Assembly (NCBI GenBank): GCA_937973585.1
Contig: CALJKN010000012.1
Span: 1-33,482 of the forward strand
Direction of reading: 5' to 3'
DNA: 33,482 nt
From: an uncultured Helicobacteraceae bacterium
GTDB lineage: Bacteria > Campylobacterota > Campylobacteria > Campylobacterales > UBA6016
Shown here in pieces: positions 1 to 7,240 of the stretch (position 1 is the first letter of the stretch; the number at the start of each line of letters is the position of its first letter). The position numbers were made by a program, and so were the translations under genes. The notes beneath the pieces were generated by a model. That model searched no databases and had not been told where the DNA came from. It saw only the letters and a list, made by a program, of their open reading frames with translations.

Positions 1-495
1 TTACTATTGGCTGAAGCTTGGTTTATCGGTAGTCTAGATTGGGAGCCAGCTATATTATTTATTGGTTTACTTGCTGGTTTAATAGCTCAAGAATACAAAG
101 ACATTAATCTAAATAAAAAACTTTCTAAAAAAGAAAAGCTTGAATCTTTATATATTAAAATTCACGCAATGATGGAAGAGTTAATTAAAACAACTAAGAT
201 GCATAAAGAAACTGATTTAAATTCAAGATTTAGTCAACTCACCGCCGAAGTTAAAATGATGGCAACACAACAAATTACAGAAAAATATCATTCGGTATTA
301 GATTTATATTATGATTGGGCATCTATATATATCAAGGCTTATCCAAAACCTAAAAATGGAATTCAAATTCTTTATTCACAAAATGCCGATCCAACAAGAG
401 AATACAAAATAAGAGAAGAGGAAACTTTTGAAAAATTTTATGCAGAATATGAGCATTTGATTGAAACAATGTATTCTGAAATACAAAGTAAGTAA
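1..495 (+). CDS. Unrecognised membrane-anchored protein, probably 5'-truncated by the window edge
   Basis: The reading frame is open from base 1. A TTG at position 7 is the first possible start inside the window, but no ribosome binding site is visible before it, so the true start probably lies upstream. The visible part begins with a Trp-containing amphipathic stretch and one hydrophobic segment (about residues 14-29 from the TTG). A charged, Lys/Glu-rich, helical cytoplasmic-type region of about 130 residues follows. This suggests a single N-terminal membrane anchor with a soluble domain. I do not recognise the family. Base composition is visibly AT-richer than the genes after 1150, as in the next two small genes, which suggests accessory or transferred DNA. 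The call as a real gene is fairly safe; its function is unknown. Confidence 0.6.
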   Translation, partial: LLLAEAWFIGSLDWEPAILFIGLLAGLIAQEYKDINLNKKLSKKEKLESLYIKIHAMMEELIKTTKMHKETDLNSRFSQLTAEVKMMATQQITEKYHSVLDLYYDWASIYIKAYPKPKNGIQILYSQNADPTREYKIREEETFEKFYAEYEHLIETMYSEIQSK

Positions 496-519
496 TAACA
501 AATCTAGGAGTCTAACCCC

Positions 520-560
520 TTTAGTAAACCCTGCTCGCACAATACGGATTCTCTACTAAA
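520..560. repeat. Inverted repeat in the gap between the first two genes
   Basis: TTTAGTA at 520-526 is the reverse complement of TACTAAA at 554-560, giving a 7-bp stem with a 27-nt loop downstream of the first gene. No T-run follows, so it is not a convincing intrinsic terminator. The rest of 496-675 shows no gene and nothing else I recognise. Confidence 0.3.
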
Positions 561-663
561 AAATATCAGCTTTTTCCATTGTTTCCGCTAGCGCCGTAAC
601 CAGCATCGCATAATGCAGTTTCTCTGACAATCTAAAGCCTTTTCGTTTTTCATTGTTATCTGA

Positions 664-669
664 TATAAT
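664..669 (+). promoter_or_regulatory. Putative -10 box directly before the 83-aa gene
   Basis: A perfect TATAAT lies only 6 nt before the ATG at 676, preceded by a T-rich stretch, with no clear -35 box. If it is used, transcription would begin at or next to the ATG and give a leaderless mRNA, which fits the absence of a Shine-Dalgarno sequence. Sequence-only inference. Confidence 0.4.
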
Positions 670-675
670 AATTCC

Positions 676-927
676 ATGAGTAAAAAAGATATGCTAGATA
701 AAGAGTTCACAAAACTTATCGGTTGGAGAGATAAAGTATTTCAAGTTTTTCTCGCTCTTCTTACGGCCGAGGCTATTATGATATACGCTATTGTTAGTGG
801 AGAAAAGCCGATTTATGTTTTAGCATTGGTCGTTGTTGGCATTGTGTTGCTAGGTGGAATCGGCTTAAAATTAAAATCAATTAATGAAGATATAGACCAA
901 AATATTAAAGATTCGGAGATGATATAA
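676..927 (+). CDS. Small two-helix membrane protein of unknown function
   Basis: The product is 83 aa. A short charged N-terminus with a Trp-Arg pair (about residues 17-18) is followed by two hydrophobic helices (about residues 22-42 and 46-66) joined by a short polar turn, and then an acidic/Lys C-terminus, so both ends are probably cytoplasmic. No Shine-Dalgarno site precedes the ATG, but a perfect TATAAT lies 6 nt upstream. Its stop codon overlaps the ATG of the next small gene (TAATG), implying translational coupling. I do not recognise a family. Small membrane pairs like this occur in holin-like, toxin-like and accessory-subunit settings, but nothing here selects among these. Composition is AT-rich. 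Confidence 0.6.
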   Translation: MSKKDMLDKEFTKLIGWRDKVFQVFLALLTAEAIMIYAIVSGEKPIYVLALVVVGIVLLGGIGLKLKSINEDIDQNIKDSEMI

Positions 928-1022
928 TGCAAGAAGTAGCCATAATAATAGCCGTTTTAATGGCTGTCGTAGTTTTATATGTTATAAATAGCGGTTCAAA
1001 ACATATCAATGCAAAGCATTAA
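927..1022 (+). CDS. 31-aa single-helix membrane microprotein
   Basis: An ATG at 927 overlaps the stop of the 83-aa gene (TAATG) and opens a frame of 31 codons ending at TAA 1020-1022. The peptide is MQEVAIIIAVLMA followed by a Val/Tyr-rich continuation, giving one hydrophobic helix of about 20 residues and a short polar, basic tail (NSGSKHINAKH). The stop-start overlap with an upstream membrane protein is the main support; it has no recognisable homology. It could be a coupled partner of the 83-aa protein or a chance frame. Confidence 0.45.
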   Translation: MQEVAIIIAVLMAVVVLYVINSGSKHINAKH

Positions 1023-1121
1023 GATATGGGTATCGGTACTTTTTTGTAAAAAACAACAAACCTCTTAGGAGGATGATGCCCACAAAGACTCTTCAAACCC
1101 CTCTTTTTACTCCGTCTAGGC

Positions 1122-1127
1122 TATAAT
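1122..1127 (+). promoter_or_regulatory. Putative -10 box of the ankyrin gene
   Basis: TATAAT at 1122-1127 lies 22 nt before the TTG start at 1150, which leaves room for a short leader carrying GGAG at 1139-1142. No good -35 is visible. Confidence 0.5.
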
Positions 1128-1149
1128 AAAACCAAAACGGAGCGGTTTT

Positions 1150-1761
1150 TTGCAAAAGACGATATTTGCCCTTTTGATATTTATCTCCCAGCTGTTTTCA
1201 AATGAGCTTGTCGATGCCCTAAAGGGGATAACTCCAAAAAAAGAGAAACAGGCCGAAAACCAAAAGCCAAAATCCATCCCTCGTCCACCGGACTGCGACA
1301 AAGAGATTGTGGATGCGATAGAGAAAAACGACGTAAAATACTTTCGGGCAAAAAAAGAATCCATAAAAGAGCTAAACTACTGTCTGGCCTCCGATGAGCT
1401 AACCCCTTTGATGATCGCCTCATACGTCGATAGACCGGCTATCGTCAGGGTATTTATGGAGGCGGGTCTAACCCCGAACGAATACAACTCCAAAAAATAT
1501 TTCCCGATCCATTTTGCGGCGATGTACGGAAATTTTGAGATTGTCGAGATTTTGCTTAGTCACGGTGCCGATATTGAGTCAAAAAACGTAGTCGGTCAAA
1601 CCCCTTTGATGGCGGCCTCGTTTTACGGTAATGCAAAAACCGCTTCGATTCTTTTGAGGCACGGAGCCAAAAAAGATGCGGTGGACAATGCCGGAAAAAC
1701 TGCCGCAGATTTTGCCAAAGAGAGGCACAAAAAAGAGGCTTTGGCGGTTTTGACAAAATAG
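1150..1761 (+). CDS. Exported ankyrin-repeat protein
   Basis: The product is 203 aa. The start is TTG, supported by GGAG at 1139-1142 with 7-nt spacing and by a TATAAT upstream. The N-terminus is a typical Sec signal peptide (hydrophobic residues about 4-16, likely cleavage after LFS at about 17), so the protein should act in the periplasm. A Cys pair (about residues 50 and 76) could form a disulfide. Ankyrin repeats begin at about residue 82: TPLMIASYVDRPAIV, then FPIHFAAMYGNFEIVEILLS, then TPLMAASFYGNAKTASILL, then a capping repeat ending in a Lys-rich tail. Periplasmic ankyrin proteins in this phylum are often protein-interaction modules (for example with catalases or peroxidases), but no partner is adjacent. 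A repeat element starts just after the stop. Confidence 0.85.
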   Translation: MQKTIFALLIFISQLFSNELVDALKGITPKKEKQAENQKPKSIPRPPDCDKEIVDAIEKNDVKYFRAKKESIKELNYCLASDELTPLMIASYVDRPAIVRVFMEAGLTPNEYNSKKYFPIHFAAMYGNFEIVEILLSHGADIESKNVVGQTPLMAASFYGNAKTASILLRHGAKKDAVDNAGKTAADFAKERHKKEALAVLTK

Positions 1762-1763
1762 AA

Positions 1764-1846
1764 CCACTGATTAACCTCTCATTTTAGGCAAAGCCCAAAA
1801 TGAGGTCTTCAGCGTGAGGGCTATCGCAACTAGTTGCTCTGATAAA
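1764..1846 (+). repeat. Interspersed repeat, type A (copy 1)
   Basis: It aligns with 7036-7127 on this strand and with 16823-16924 on the opposite strand. Shared blocks are TGATTAA near the left end, a hairpin with apex GGCAAAGCC, the string GAGGTCTTCAGC (AGGTCTTCAGC in all copies) and the perfect palindrome GCAACTAGTTGC. The hairpin here is 1778-1804: CTCATTTT pairs with AAAATGAG, then one A-C mismatch, then GGC/GCC around an AAA loop. The right end diverges after about 1840. It lies between the ankyrin gene and mlaE; there is no ORF in it. Confidence 0.8.
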
Positions 1847-1871
1847 TTCATAAATTTTAGGATATTATTTT

Positions 1872-2993
1872 TTGGAAAACGGCGGATTTTTGTATTTTGA
1901 ATCGGGCGACGAATTACGGATAAAGCTTTGCGGCGGATGGGTAGGCGCAGGGATAACCCAAAGCCGTGAAAAAATCAAAAAAATCACAAAACACTCCACC
2001 CAAAAAACCGTATTTTTGGATTTATCGGATGTGGGGGCAATATCCAGCGTAGGGGCTTTGGCGATAATATGGCTCAAAAAAGAGTTGACCGGATACAAAA
2101 AAGAGGTAAAAGTCGTCTCCATAAAACCTGAGTTTTTAGGGATTTTCAAAATTGTCCTCAAAAATACCAAAGAACAACCGTACAAGCTAACGCACAACGA
2201 CCCGACTTTTTTTGAGAGGGTGGGGGAGGCGGCATACTCAAAGTTGTCCGATTTTTTGTCATACTCAGAGTTTTTGGGGAGGCTTATATTTACCGCTCCA
2301 AAGATTTTTACGGGTGGAAATTTTAGGTTTGCTTCGATAGTCAAACAGATTGAGCAATCCTCCATAAACGCCCTCCCTATAGTCGCTTTGACCGCTTTTT
2401 TGATTGGTGTCGTGATCACATATCAAGGCTCATTGCAGCTAGAGCGGTTCGGGGCGGCGATTTTTACCGTTGATTTGGTCGGGATTTCGATAACAAGGGA
2501 GTTGGCTCCGTTGATTACGGCTGTCGTCATAGCGGGGCGATCGGGCGCTAGCTACACCTCTGAAATCGGGGTAATGAAAATAACCGAAGAGATAGACGCT
2601 ATGAAAACGATGGGGTTTGAGCCGTTTTATTTTTTGGTATGGCCCCGTATTTTGGCTCTGACGCTTACGTTGTGGCTTGTGATTTTGTTTGCCGATGTCG
2701 TGGCGATATTCGGCGGGATGGTGATTGCAAACTTGCAGCTGGGGCTTTCATTTTCAGAGTTTTTGGGGAGATTGCAGCTTATGCTCCCGCTAAAACATCT
2801 GTTTGTAGGGCTGTCAAAGGCTCCGTTTTTTGCATTTTTGATAGCTTCGATAGGGATTTTCAGAGGGTTGCAGGTCAGAGGGAGCAGCGAGAGTATCGGG
2901 GTGATGACGACGGTTAGCGTAGTGAACTCTATTTTTGCCGTTATCGCTTGCGATGCTCTGTTTTCGGTGATTTACTCTAGGCTTGGGATATGA
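1872..2993 (+). CDS. mlaE: MlaE-family phospholipid ABC permease with N-terminal STAS domain
   Basis: The product is 373 aa. Start is TTG at 1872; an AGGA at about 1858-1861 is the only nearby ribosome-binding candidate. Residues about 5-105 form a STAS domain, corresponding to a separate MlaB in gammaproteobacteria. The permease follows from about residue 135, with the diagnostic RELAPLITAVVIAGRSGAS and GVMKITEEIDAMKTMGFEP stretches and five or six hydrophobic segments to the C-terminus. With MlaF it forms the inner-membrane core of the phospholipid transporter that maintains outer-membrane lipid asymmetry. mlaF begins inside its last codons (ATGA overlap at 2990-2993). The STAS-MlaE fusion is a known variant of the family and needs no separate MlaB. 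Confidence 0.92.
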   Translation: MENGGFLYFESGDELRIKLCGGWVGAGITQSREKIKKITKHSTQKTVFLDLSDVGAISSVGALAIIWLKKELTGYKKEVKVVSIKPEFLGIFKIVLKNTKEQPYKLTHNDPTFFERVGEAAYSKLSDFLSYSEFLGRLIFTAPKIFTGGNFRFASIVKQIEQSSINALPIVALTAFLIGVVITYQGSLQLERFGAAIFTVDLVGISITRELAPLITAVVIAGRSGASYTSEIGVMKITEEIDAMKTMGFEPFYFLVWPRILALTLTLWLVILFADVVAIFGGMVIANLQLGLSFSEFLGRLQLMLPLKHLFVGLSKAPFFAFLIASIGIFRGLQVRGSSESIGVMTTVSVVNSIFAVIACDALFSVIYSRLGI

Positions 2994-3718
2994 GTGTAAT
3001 CGGCGTAAAAAATCTAGTTACCGAATTTGGGGATAGACGGGTGCATGATAATGTATCGTTTGAGGTACAAAAAGGGGAGATTTTTACGATTATAGGCTCT
3101 TCCGGTGCCGGAAAGTCTACGCTTTTAAAAGAGCTAATAATGCTTTTGCGGCCAAAATCCGGAGAGATAAAAATTTTCGGTGAGGATATGCTCTCCTTGG
3201 ATGAGGGGGGTCTGAAATCTTTTTCCAAAAACTGGGGCGTTTTGTTTCAGTCGTCGGCACTGTTTTCATCGCTTACGGTGGGGCAAAACGTAGCGTTGCC
3301 GCTTTTGGAGTATACCGACTTTAGGGACTCTTTTTTGGAGGAGATAGTCTCTTACAAACTATCTTTGGCAGGTCTTAGCCCGTATGTTGCCTCGCTCTAT
3401 CCCAGTGAGCTTAGCGGCGGGATGAAAAAGAGGGCGGCACTTGCCAGGGCGCTTGCTTTGGAGCCGACACTTTTATTTTTGGATGAGCCTACATCCGGTC
3501 TGGATCCTATATCTTCCAGAGCTTTTGACAGGCTGATTTTGTCACTAAACAAAGCTCTAAAGCTAACATTTGTCATAGTAAGCCACGATGTCCATACGGT
3601 AAACGATATCTCCGATACGGTGTTGGCATTGCATGATAAAAAAGCGGTTTTTTGCGGTTCGGTGGACGGGGCAAAAAGTCTCGGCCACCCGTTTCTGGAT
3701 AGTTTTTTTGACACCTAA
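2990..3718 (+). CDS. mlaF: MlaF-type phospholipid ABC transporter ATPase
   Basis: The product is 242 aa, full length for the family. Walker A is GSSGAGKST (residues 36-44), the ABC signature LSGGMKKR is at 141-148, Walker B with D-loop LLFLDEPTSGLDP is at 161-173, and the switch His is in VIVSHD (H199). The LSGGMKKR form, with the SGLDPI continuation, is typical of MlaF/Mkl ATPases. The ATG overlaps the mlaE stop, so the two are translationally coupled. A repeat element (type B) separates it from mlaD, an unusual interruption in this operon. Confidence 0.92.
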   Translation: MSVIGVKNLVTEFGDRRVHDNVSFEVQKGEIFTIIGSSGAGKSTLLKELIMLLRPKSGEIKIFGEDMLSLDEGGLKSFSKNWGVLFQSSALFSSLTVGQNVALPLLEYTDFRDSFLEEIVSYKLSLAGLSPYVASLYPSELSGGMKKRAALARALALEPTLLFLDEPTSGLDPISSRAFDRLILSLNKALKLTFVIVSHDVHTVNDISDTVLALHDKKAVFCGSVDGAKSLGHPFLDSFFDT

Positions 3719-3728
3719 TTCCACCTCC

Positions 3729-3816
3729 TCTCCCGCTAAAAGCGGGAAGCTTCAGGGGGTTGCAAGGGACACTCGTGTCCCTGCCGCAAATACGGGCTTT
3801 GCCTATATTTGCGTTT
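3729..3816 (+). repeat. Interspersed repeat, type B (copy 1), inside the mla operon
   Basis: It aligns with 7129-7214. It contains three consecutive hairpins. The first is CCCGCT-AAA-AGCGGG. The second is AGGGACAC-TC-GTGTCCCT. The third, at 3786-3812, has GCAAATA pairing with TATTTGC around an apex GGC-TTT-GCC. Copy 2 keeps hairpin 1 and the apex of hairpin 3 but has different, still self-complementary, stem bases (GCAATCA/TGATTGC). A T-rich stretch follows hairpin 3, so it may weaken read-through from mlaF into mlaD. Confidence 0.8.
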
Positions 3817-3835
3817 TATTTAAGTAGGAGAGAAC

Positions 3836-4723
3836 TTGGAGAGCAAGGTAAACTATAGAATAGTCGGTATTTTTACCGTTTTTTTTCTCGCTTTGTTTGC
3901 GGGTATTGTCATTTGGCTGGGAAAATTCGGATACAAAAACGACTATGACTACTATAGGGTTTTGGTAACCGAATCGGTATCCGGGCTAAATATCGAAGCG
4001 GCCGTAAAATATAGAGGTGTTACGGTGGGGAGTGTTCAGGATATTAGGATAAACGATGAAAATACCGAACTAATAGAGCTAATCCTAAAAATAAAAAAGG
4101 GAACCCCGATAAAAGTGAGTTCGGCCGCTATGTTAAAGCCGCAAGTGATCACGGGGCTTAATTTTTTGGATATTACCCCTGGAGAAAACAAAGATAAACT
4201 CCTAAAGGAGAGCTCAAGCGACAAACTGCCTGTTATCAAATATGCCCCGTCGTTTTTGAGCAAGGTAGATGCATCAATCCCCAGTCTAATGGATAATGTG
4301 CAAAAAATAATGTTAAAAATAGATACGGTTTTGAGTGAACGCAATATAGACGAGTTATCAAAACTGCTAAAAAATCTACGCATAGCAACCGAAAAAGTAT
4401 CCGTAGCGATGGATGGAGCCAACACTATGATAGACGGCTCAAAAGAGCTTCCGGCAGAGCTAAAAAAAAGTCTCATAGAGATACAAAAAGCGGCAAAATC
4501 TGCCTCGGATACGGCAAACTCCCTTGACGGGCGGATAAAAAAAGGGGATTTTGATTTCAAAGACGAGGTAAAAAATCTCTCCGAAAAAACCGATAGGCTC
4601 CTTGAGAAATTGGGTGACGTAGCCGCCGCATCAAATACTATGATTAACGATATAAACAAAAACCCGAGCGCTGTTATATTTGATTCGTCGAGCATTCCGG
4701 CGGGTCCCGGAGAGGATAGATAA
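3836..4723 (+). CDS. mlaD: MlaD-like MCE-domain lipid transport protein
   Basis: The product is 295 aa. Start is TTG at 3836, supported by AGGAG at about 3825-3830. One N-terminal membrane helix (about residues 8-28) anchors a periplasmic MCE domain (about 38-115) with the typical GLNIEAAVKYRGVTVGSV core. A long helical, Lys/Ser-rich tail (about 140-270) probably forms an extended coiled structure, and the last residues are flexible (PAGPGEDR). MCE proteins form hexameric rings that carry phospholipid between the MlaFE core and periplasmic or outer-membrane partners. The stop overlaps the next start (TAATG). Confidence 0.88.
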   Translation: MESKVNYRIVGIFTVFFLALFAGIVIWLGKFGYKNDYDYYRVLVTESVSGLNIEAAVKYRGVTVGSVQDIRINDENTELIELILKIKKGTPIKVSSAAMLKPQVITGLNFLDITPGENKDKLLKESSSDKLPVIKYAPSFLSKVDASIPSLMDNVQKIMLKIDTVLSERNIDELSKLLKNLRIATEKVSVAMDGANTMIDGSKELPAELKKSLIEIQKAAKSASDTANSLDGRIKKGDFDFKDEVKNLSEKTDRLLEKLGDVAAASNTMINDINKNPSAVIFDSSSIPAGPGEDR

Positions 4724-5217
4724 TGAGATATTTAGTTTTTGTATTTTTGGTTTTTTTTGCAGGTTGCTCCCAAAAAGGGGAGACAAAATACTATATACCG
4801 ACCGTCAAAACGGAGAAAACGGCGAACCAAAAAAGTGTTCAAATAGTCGTAGATACACCGCTTTATCTCTCTACTGACAAGATTTGGTACAAAAAAGAGG
4901 GGGTATTGCTCCCTTATAAAAATTCATATCTGGCAAAAAACCACAAAGAGTTTTTGTATGAGGTGCTATTCCAGACCGCTTTTAATCCGGCTATCTCTAC
5001 GGTGTCCGTTAAGCCGCTTGATTCGTATCAGGAGTACGACGAGACGGGGAGCGTATATGTACTCAAAGTCTCTATCGAGGTTGCCGGAAAAAACAGGGAA
5101 AAAACGGTAACGACGGAGACGTTTAGAAGTCAAAGACTCGGCATCGGAGCAAAAGAGGGGGTCAGGGGGCTAGAGGAGTGCTATGCAGCCCTTGCGGCAT
5201 CGGCGGTTTTTAGATGA
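4723..5217 (+). CDS. ABC-type transport auxiliary lipoprotein (PqiC/PF03886-like)
   Basis: The product is 164 aa. A short hydrophobic signal ends in a lipobox, FFAGC, with the lipidated Cys at residue 15, so it is a lipoprotein of the inner or outer membrane. The next residues (KYYIP, then a VQIVVDTP strand and LYLSTDKIWYKKEG) match the layout of the ABC-transport auxiliary family that accompanies MCE proteins. Its place directly after mlaD supports a role as outer-membrane or periplasmic partner, possibly replacing MlaC/MlaA, which are absent here. It is coupled at both ends: TAATG with mlaD and ATGA with the channel gene. Confidence 0.8.
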   Translation: MRYLVFVFLVFFAGCSQKGETKYYIPTVKTEKTANQKSVQIVVDTPLYLSTDKIWYKKEGVLLPYKNSYLAKNHKEFLYEVLFQTAFNPAISTVSVKPLDSYQEYDETGSVYVLKVSIEVAGKNREKTVTTETFRSQRLGIGAKEGVRGLEECYAALAASAVFR

Positions 5218-7073
5218 GATTTTTGGGTTTAATCTTTTTATTGATTGCTTTTGCCTTTGGTGGTGTATTGGAGTCTGATTTTATTAAAATAGACAGAGAC
5301 AGTCTAAAAATCACCGATGAGACAAAATTTGCCGGATACATCAAGAGTCTGGATGACAAGGGGCTAACCGAGAGCTACAAAGAGATACTGAAACCGATAA
5401 ACGTCATAAACGACGAGGAGGGGAAGCTAGCCGATGTATACAGCTATGAACAGGCATTTTCAAATCTTCGGGGGATCTATGCAAAGCTGTACCTAAAGGA
5501 TAGGGTTGAAAACATAGATAGGGTGACCGCCTCTATAAAATCGAGACAGGCAAAGCTAGTGACCGTACTACTAGGTTCGCAGACAAAAAACCTATATGAT
5601 ACCGATATTATCCCGATTATTTTGGAGTATCGAAAGCTTGACAGAAAGGCCTTGGAGCTATCAATCCAAAGAGAGAATCTGGTTGCGGTAAAAGAGGGGC
5701 TAGTCGATGCGATAGTCAAAAAAAAGCTTGTTTTTGAAAACGATGACGTAGATTTGCGCTCAAAGATAAAACGTGAGGCAAATCTCATGGATGAGCTATC
5801 AAAAGAGGCGGCCTCTACAAAAAACAATATCATGTTGGAGCGTATAGCGCTTGAAGCCTCCATCTCCTCTATAAGAGGGAAAAGCTATGAGATAAAGGCC
5901 GATTTTTATGAGAAAATAAGGCTCATCAAAAACATAAAATCAAAAACAGATGCAAAAGAGGATAAAAAAAAGCTAGACTCCCTGCTAGGTAAAACATACA
6001 AAATAAAAGAGTTTCCAAATCTCGCCGTAAACCAGAAAAACAGCGAACTACACGGTGAATATCTCAAACAAAAAGCCGCTTTTGATGCGTTGTTGGCCGA
6101 AAACGGGTTGAACGCTATGGTATTTGAGACGGTTTTTAAAAACTTTGACGGCTCCATAACTACAAAGACCGGCACTTTTGTTGAGGATGCGACGGCGGCG
6201 GTATTAAAAGTTTGGAACCATTCGTTATTTGTGGTCAATAACTCCGATATACAGGTAAAGTCTATACTCCTCGTTTTGTTTGCCGCCGCTTTGGTCTATC
6301 TGGCCGCCGGATGGCTCAACAAAAAAGTGATTCCGGCATATTTTGAGCGCAAATACAAAGACACAAAGATAGACCATATCAGGTTTATAACAACCAAAAC
6401 GGTTACCGTCATTTCGTATATCGTGATATTTTTTGTGATTTTGACGGGGCTTGGGTTAAATCTGACGAATTTTGCGATTATCGTCTCCGCCCTCTCTGTC
6501 GGTATCGGTTTCGGTCTTCAGGGTGTTATCTCAAACTTCGTGTCCGGCGTGATACTCTTGTTTGAAAACTCTATCAAAATCGGTGATGTTTTATCTCTTC
6601 CAAACGGTCAAACGGGGGTTGTGACCTCTGTGAACCTACGGACTACAAATATTAAAACGGCAGATGAGATAACAATCCTCATACCAAACTCCACGATTTT
6701 TGCCGGACAGATAGAGAATTTGACAAAAGACTCGTCGAGGATTAGAAAAAAAATAAAATTTTCGGTCGGCTATTCCACCGATTTGGAGATGCTAAAAGCC
6801 CTCTTGGATGAAAAAACGGCCGATATGCTCGGCAAAGAGATGTTGGAACCCCCTGTTTTGACGGTTGTCGGATACGGTAATTACGGGATAGATATAGAGT
6901 ATCGGATATTTGTAGATATCAAAAAAACACCGCTCGGCACCGAAGACTTTTTAAAAGCCTTCCTCACAATTTTGGAGCAAAATAAAATAGAGCTCCCGTA
7001 TCCAAAACTAGAAATTGTAAAATTTGAGAGCAGCTTGATTAATTCTCAAATTTCCGGCAAAGCCGTAAATTAG
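5214..7073 (+). CDS. Large MscS-family mechanosensitive channel
   Basis: The product is 619 aa, about twice the length of E. coli MscS. A signal peptide (about residues 1-16) is followed by a long helical, charged periplasmic region (about 20-330), like the extended members of the family. Three membrane helices follow (about 345-367, 390-415 and 418-455). The pore helix has the MscS hallmark ALSVGIGFGLQGVISNFVSG, and a beta domain (IGDVLSLPNGQTGVV) and C-terminal alpha/beta domain follow. The ATG overlaps the lipoprotein stop, so it belongs to the mla operon. The last 12 or so codons and the stop lie inside a type A repeat (7036-7127), so the native C-terminus appears to have been replaced. 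Confidence 0.9.
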   Translation: MRFLGLIFLLIAFAFGGVLESDFIKIDRDSLKITDETKFAGYIKSLDDKGLTESYKEILKPINVINDEEGKLADVYSYEQAFSNLRGIYAKLYLKDRVENIDRVTASIKSRQAKLVTVLLGSQTKNLYDTDIIPIILEYRKLDRKALELSIQRENLVAVKEGLVDAIVKKKLVFENDDVDLRSKIKREANLMDELSKEAASTKNNIMLERIALEASISSIRGKSYEIKADFYEKIRLIKNIKSKTDAKEDKKKLDSLLGKTYKIKEFPNLAVNQKNSELHGEYLKQKAAFDALLAENGLNAMVFETVFKNFDGSITTKTGTFVEDATAAVLKVWNHSLFVVNNSDIQVKSILLVLFAAALVYLAAGWLNKKVIPAYFERKYKDTKIDHIRFITTKTVTVISYIVIFFVILTGLGLNLTNFAIIVSALSVGIGFGLQGVISNFVSGVILLFENSIKIGDVLSLPNGQTGVVTSVNLRTTNIKTADEITILIPNSTIFAGQIENLTKDSSRIRKKIKFSVGYSTDLEMLKALLDEKTADMLGKEMLEPPVLTVVGYGNYGIDIEYRIFVDIKKTPLGTEDFLKAFLTILEQNKIELPYPKLEIVKFESSLINSQISGKAVN

Positions 7074-7127
7074 GTCTTCAGCAGACGGCTCTCGCAACTA
7101 GTTGCTCTTTTGAGAGCAGATGTCTCA
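7036..7127 (+). repeat. Interspersed repeat, type A (copy 2), overlapping the MscS stop codon
   Basis: Same order of blocks as copies 1764-1846 and 16823-16924: TGATTAATTCTC, hairpin, AGGTCTTCAGC, GCAACTAGTTGC. The hairpin is 7049-7071: AATTT, C, CGGC, AAA, GCCG, T, AAATT, with a C-T mismatch where the other copies also have a mismatch. GCTCTC before the palindrome pairs with GAGAGC after it, so it can fold as a cruciform. It is directly joined to a type B repeat. Confidence 0.8.
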
Positions 7128-7128
7128 G

Positions 7129-7214
7129 TCTCCCGCTACAAGCGGGTAGCTTCAGGGGGATGCAAGGGACGTCAACTCCCCTGCCGCAATCAAGGCTTTG
7201 CCCTGATTGCGTTT
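7129..7214 (+). repeat. Interspersed repeat, type B (copy 2)
   Basis: It aligns with 3729-3816. Hairpins are CCCGCT-ACA-AGCGGG, then a GGGA/TCCC hairpin with altered loop, then 7186-7210, where GCAATCA pairs with TGATTGC around GGC-TTT-GCC with an A-C mismatch. It fuses end to end with the type A copy upstream, giving an A-B composite between the MscS and pyruvate kinase genes. Confidence 0.8.
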
Positions 7215-7240
7215 ACACTAAAATAAAAAAGGACAAACCG

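Noticed and set aside
496..675. Integron attC-like site (GTCTAAC followed by an inverted repeat at 520-560)
   Set aside because: No matching GTTRRRY core follows the right arm, and no integrase is visible in the window.
1067..1129. 17-codon frame (two ATGs at 1073 and 1076) directly after a perfect AGGAGG
   Set aside because: The spacing to the first ATG is zero and to the second only 3 nt, the peptide has no features, and its end coincides with the -10 box of the next gene.
3786..3822. Third hairpin of type B repeat as a plain intrinsic terminator
   Set aside because: The T-run is interrupted and the second copy lacks one, while operon genes continue downstream; the repeat explanation accounts for more of the sequence.
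4036..4695. 219-aa minus-strand frame inside mlaD
   Set aside because: Shadow frame of a coding sequence with clear MCE domain; the antisense product is low-complexity Ser/Phe-rich.
7160..7240. Upstream start of the pyruvate kinase frame adding 27 residues
   Set aside because: The extension is translated repeat DNA (type B copy 2). The ATG at 7241 has an AAGGA ribosome site.
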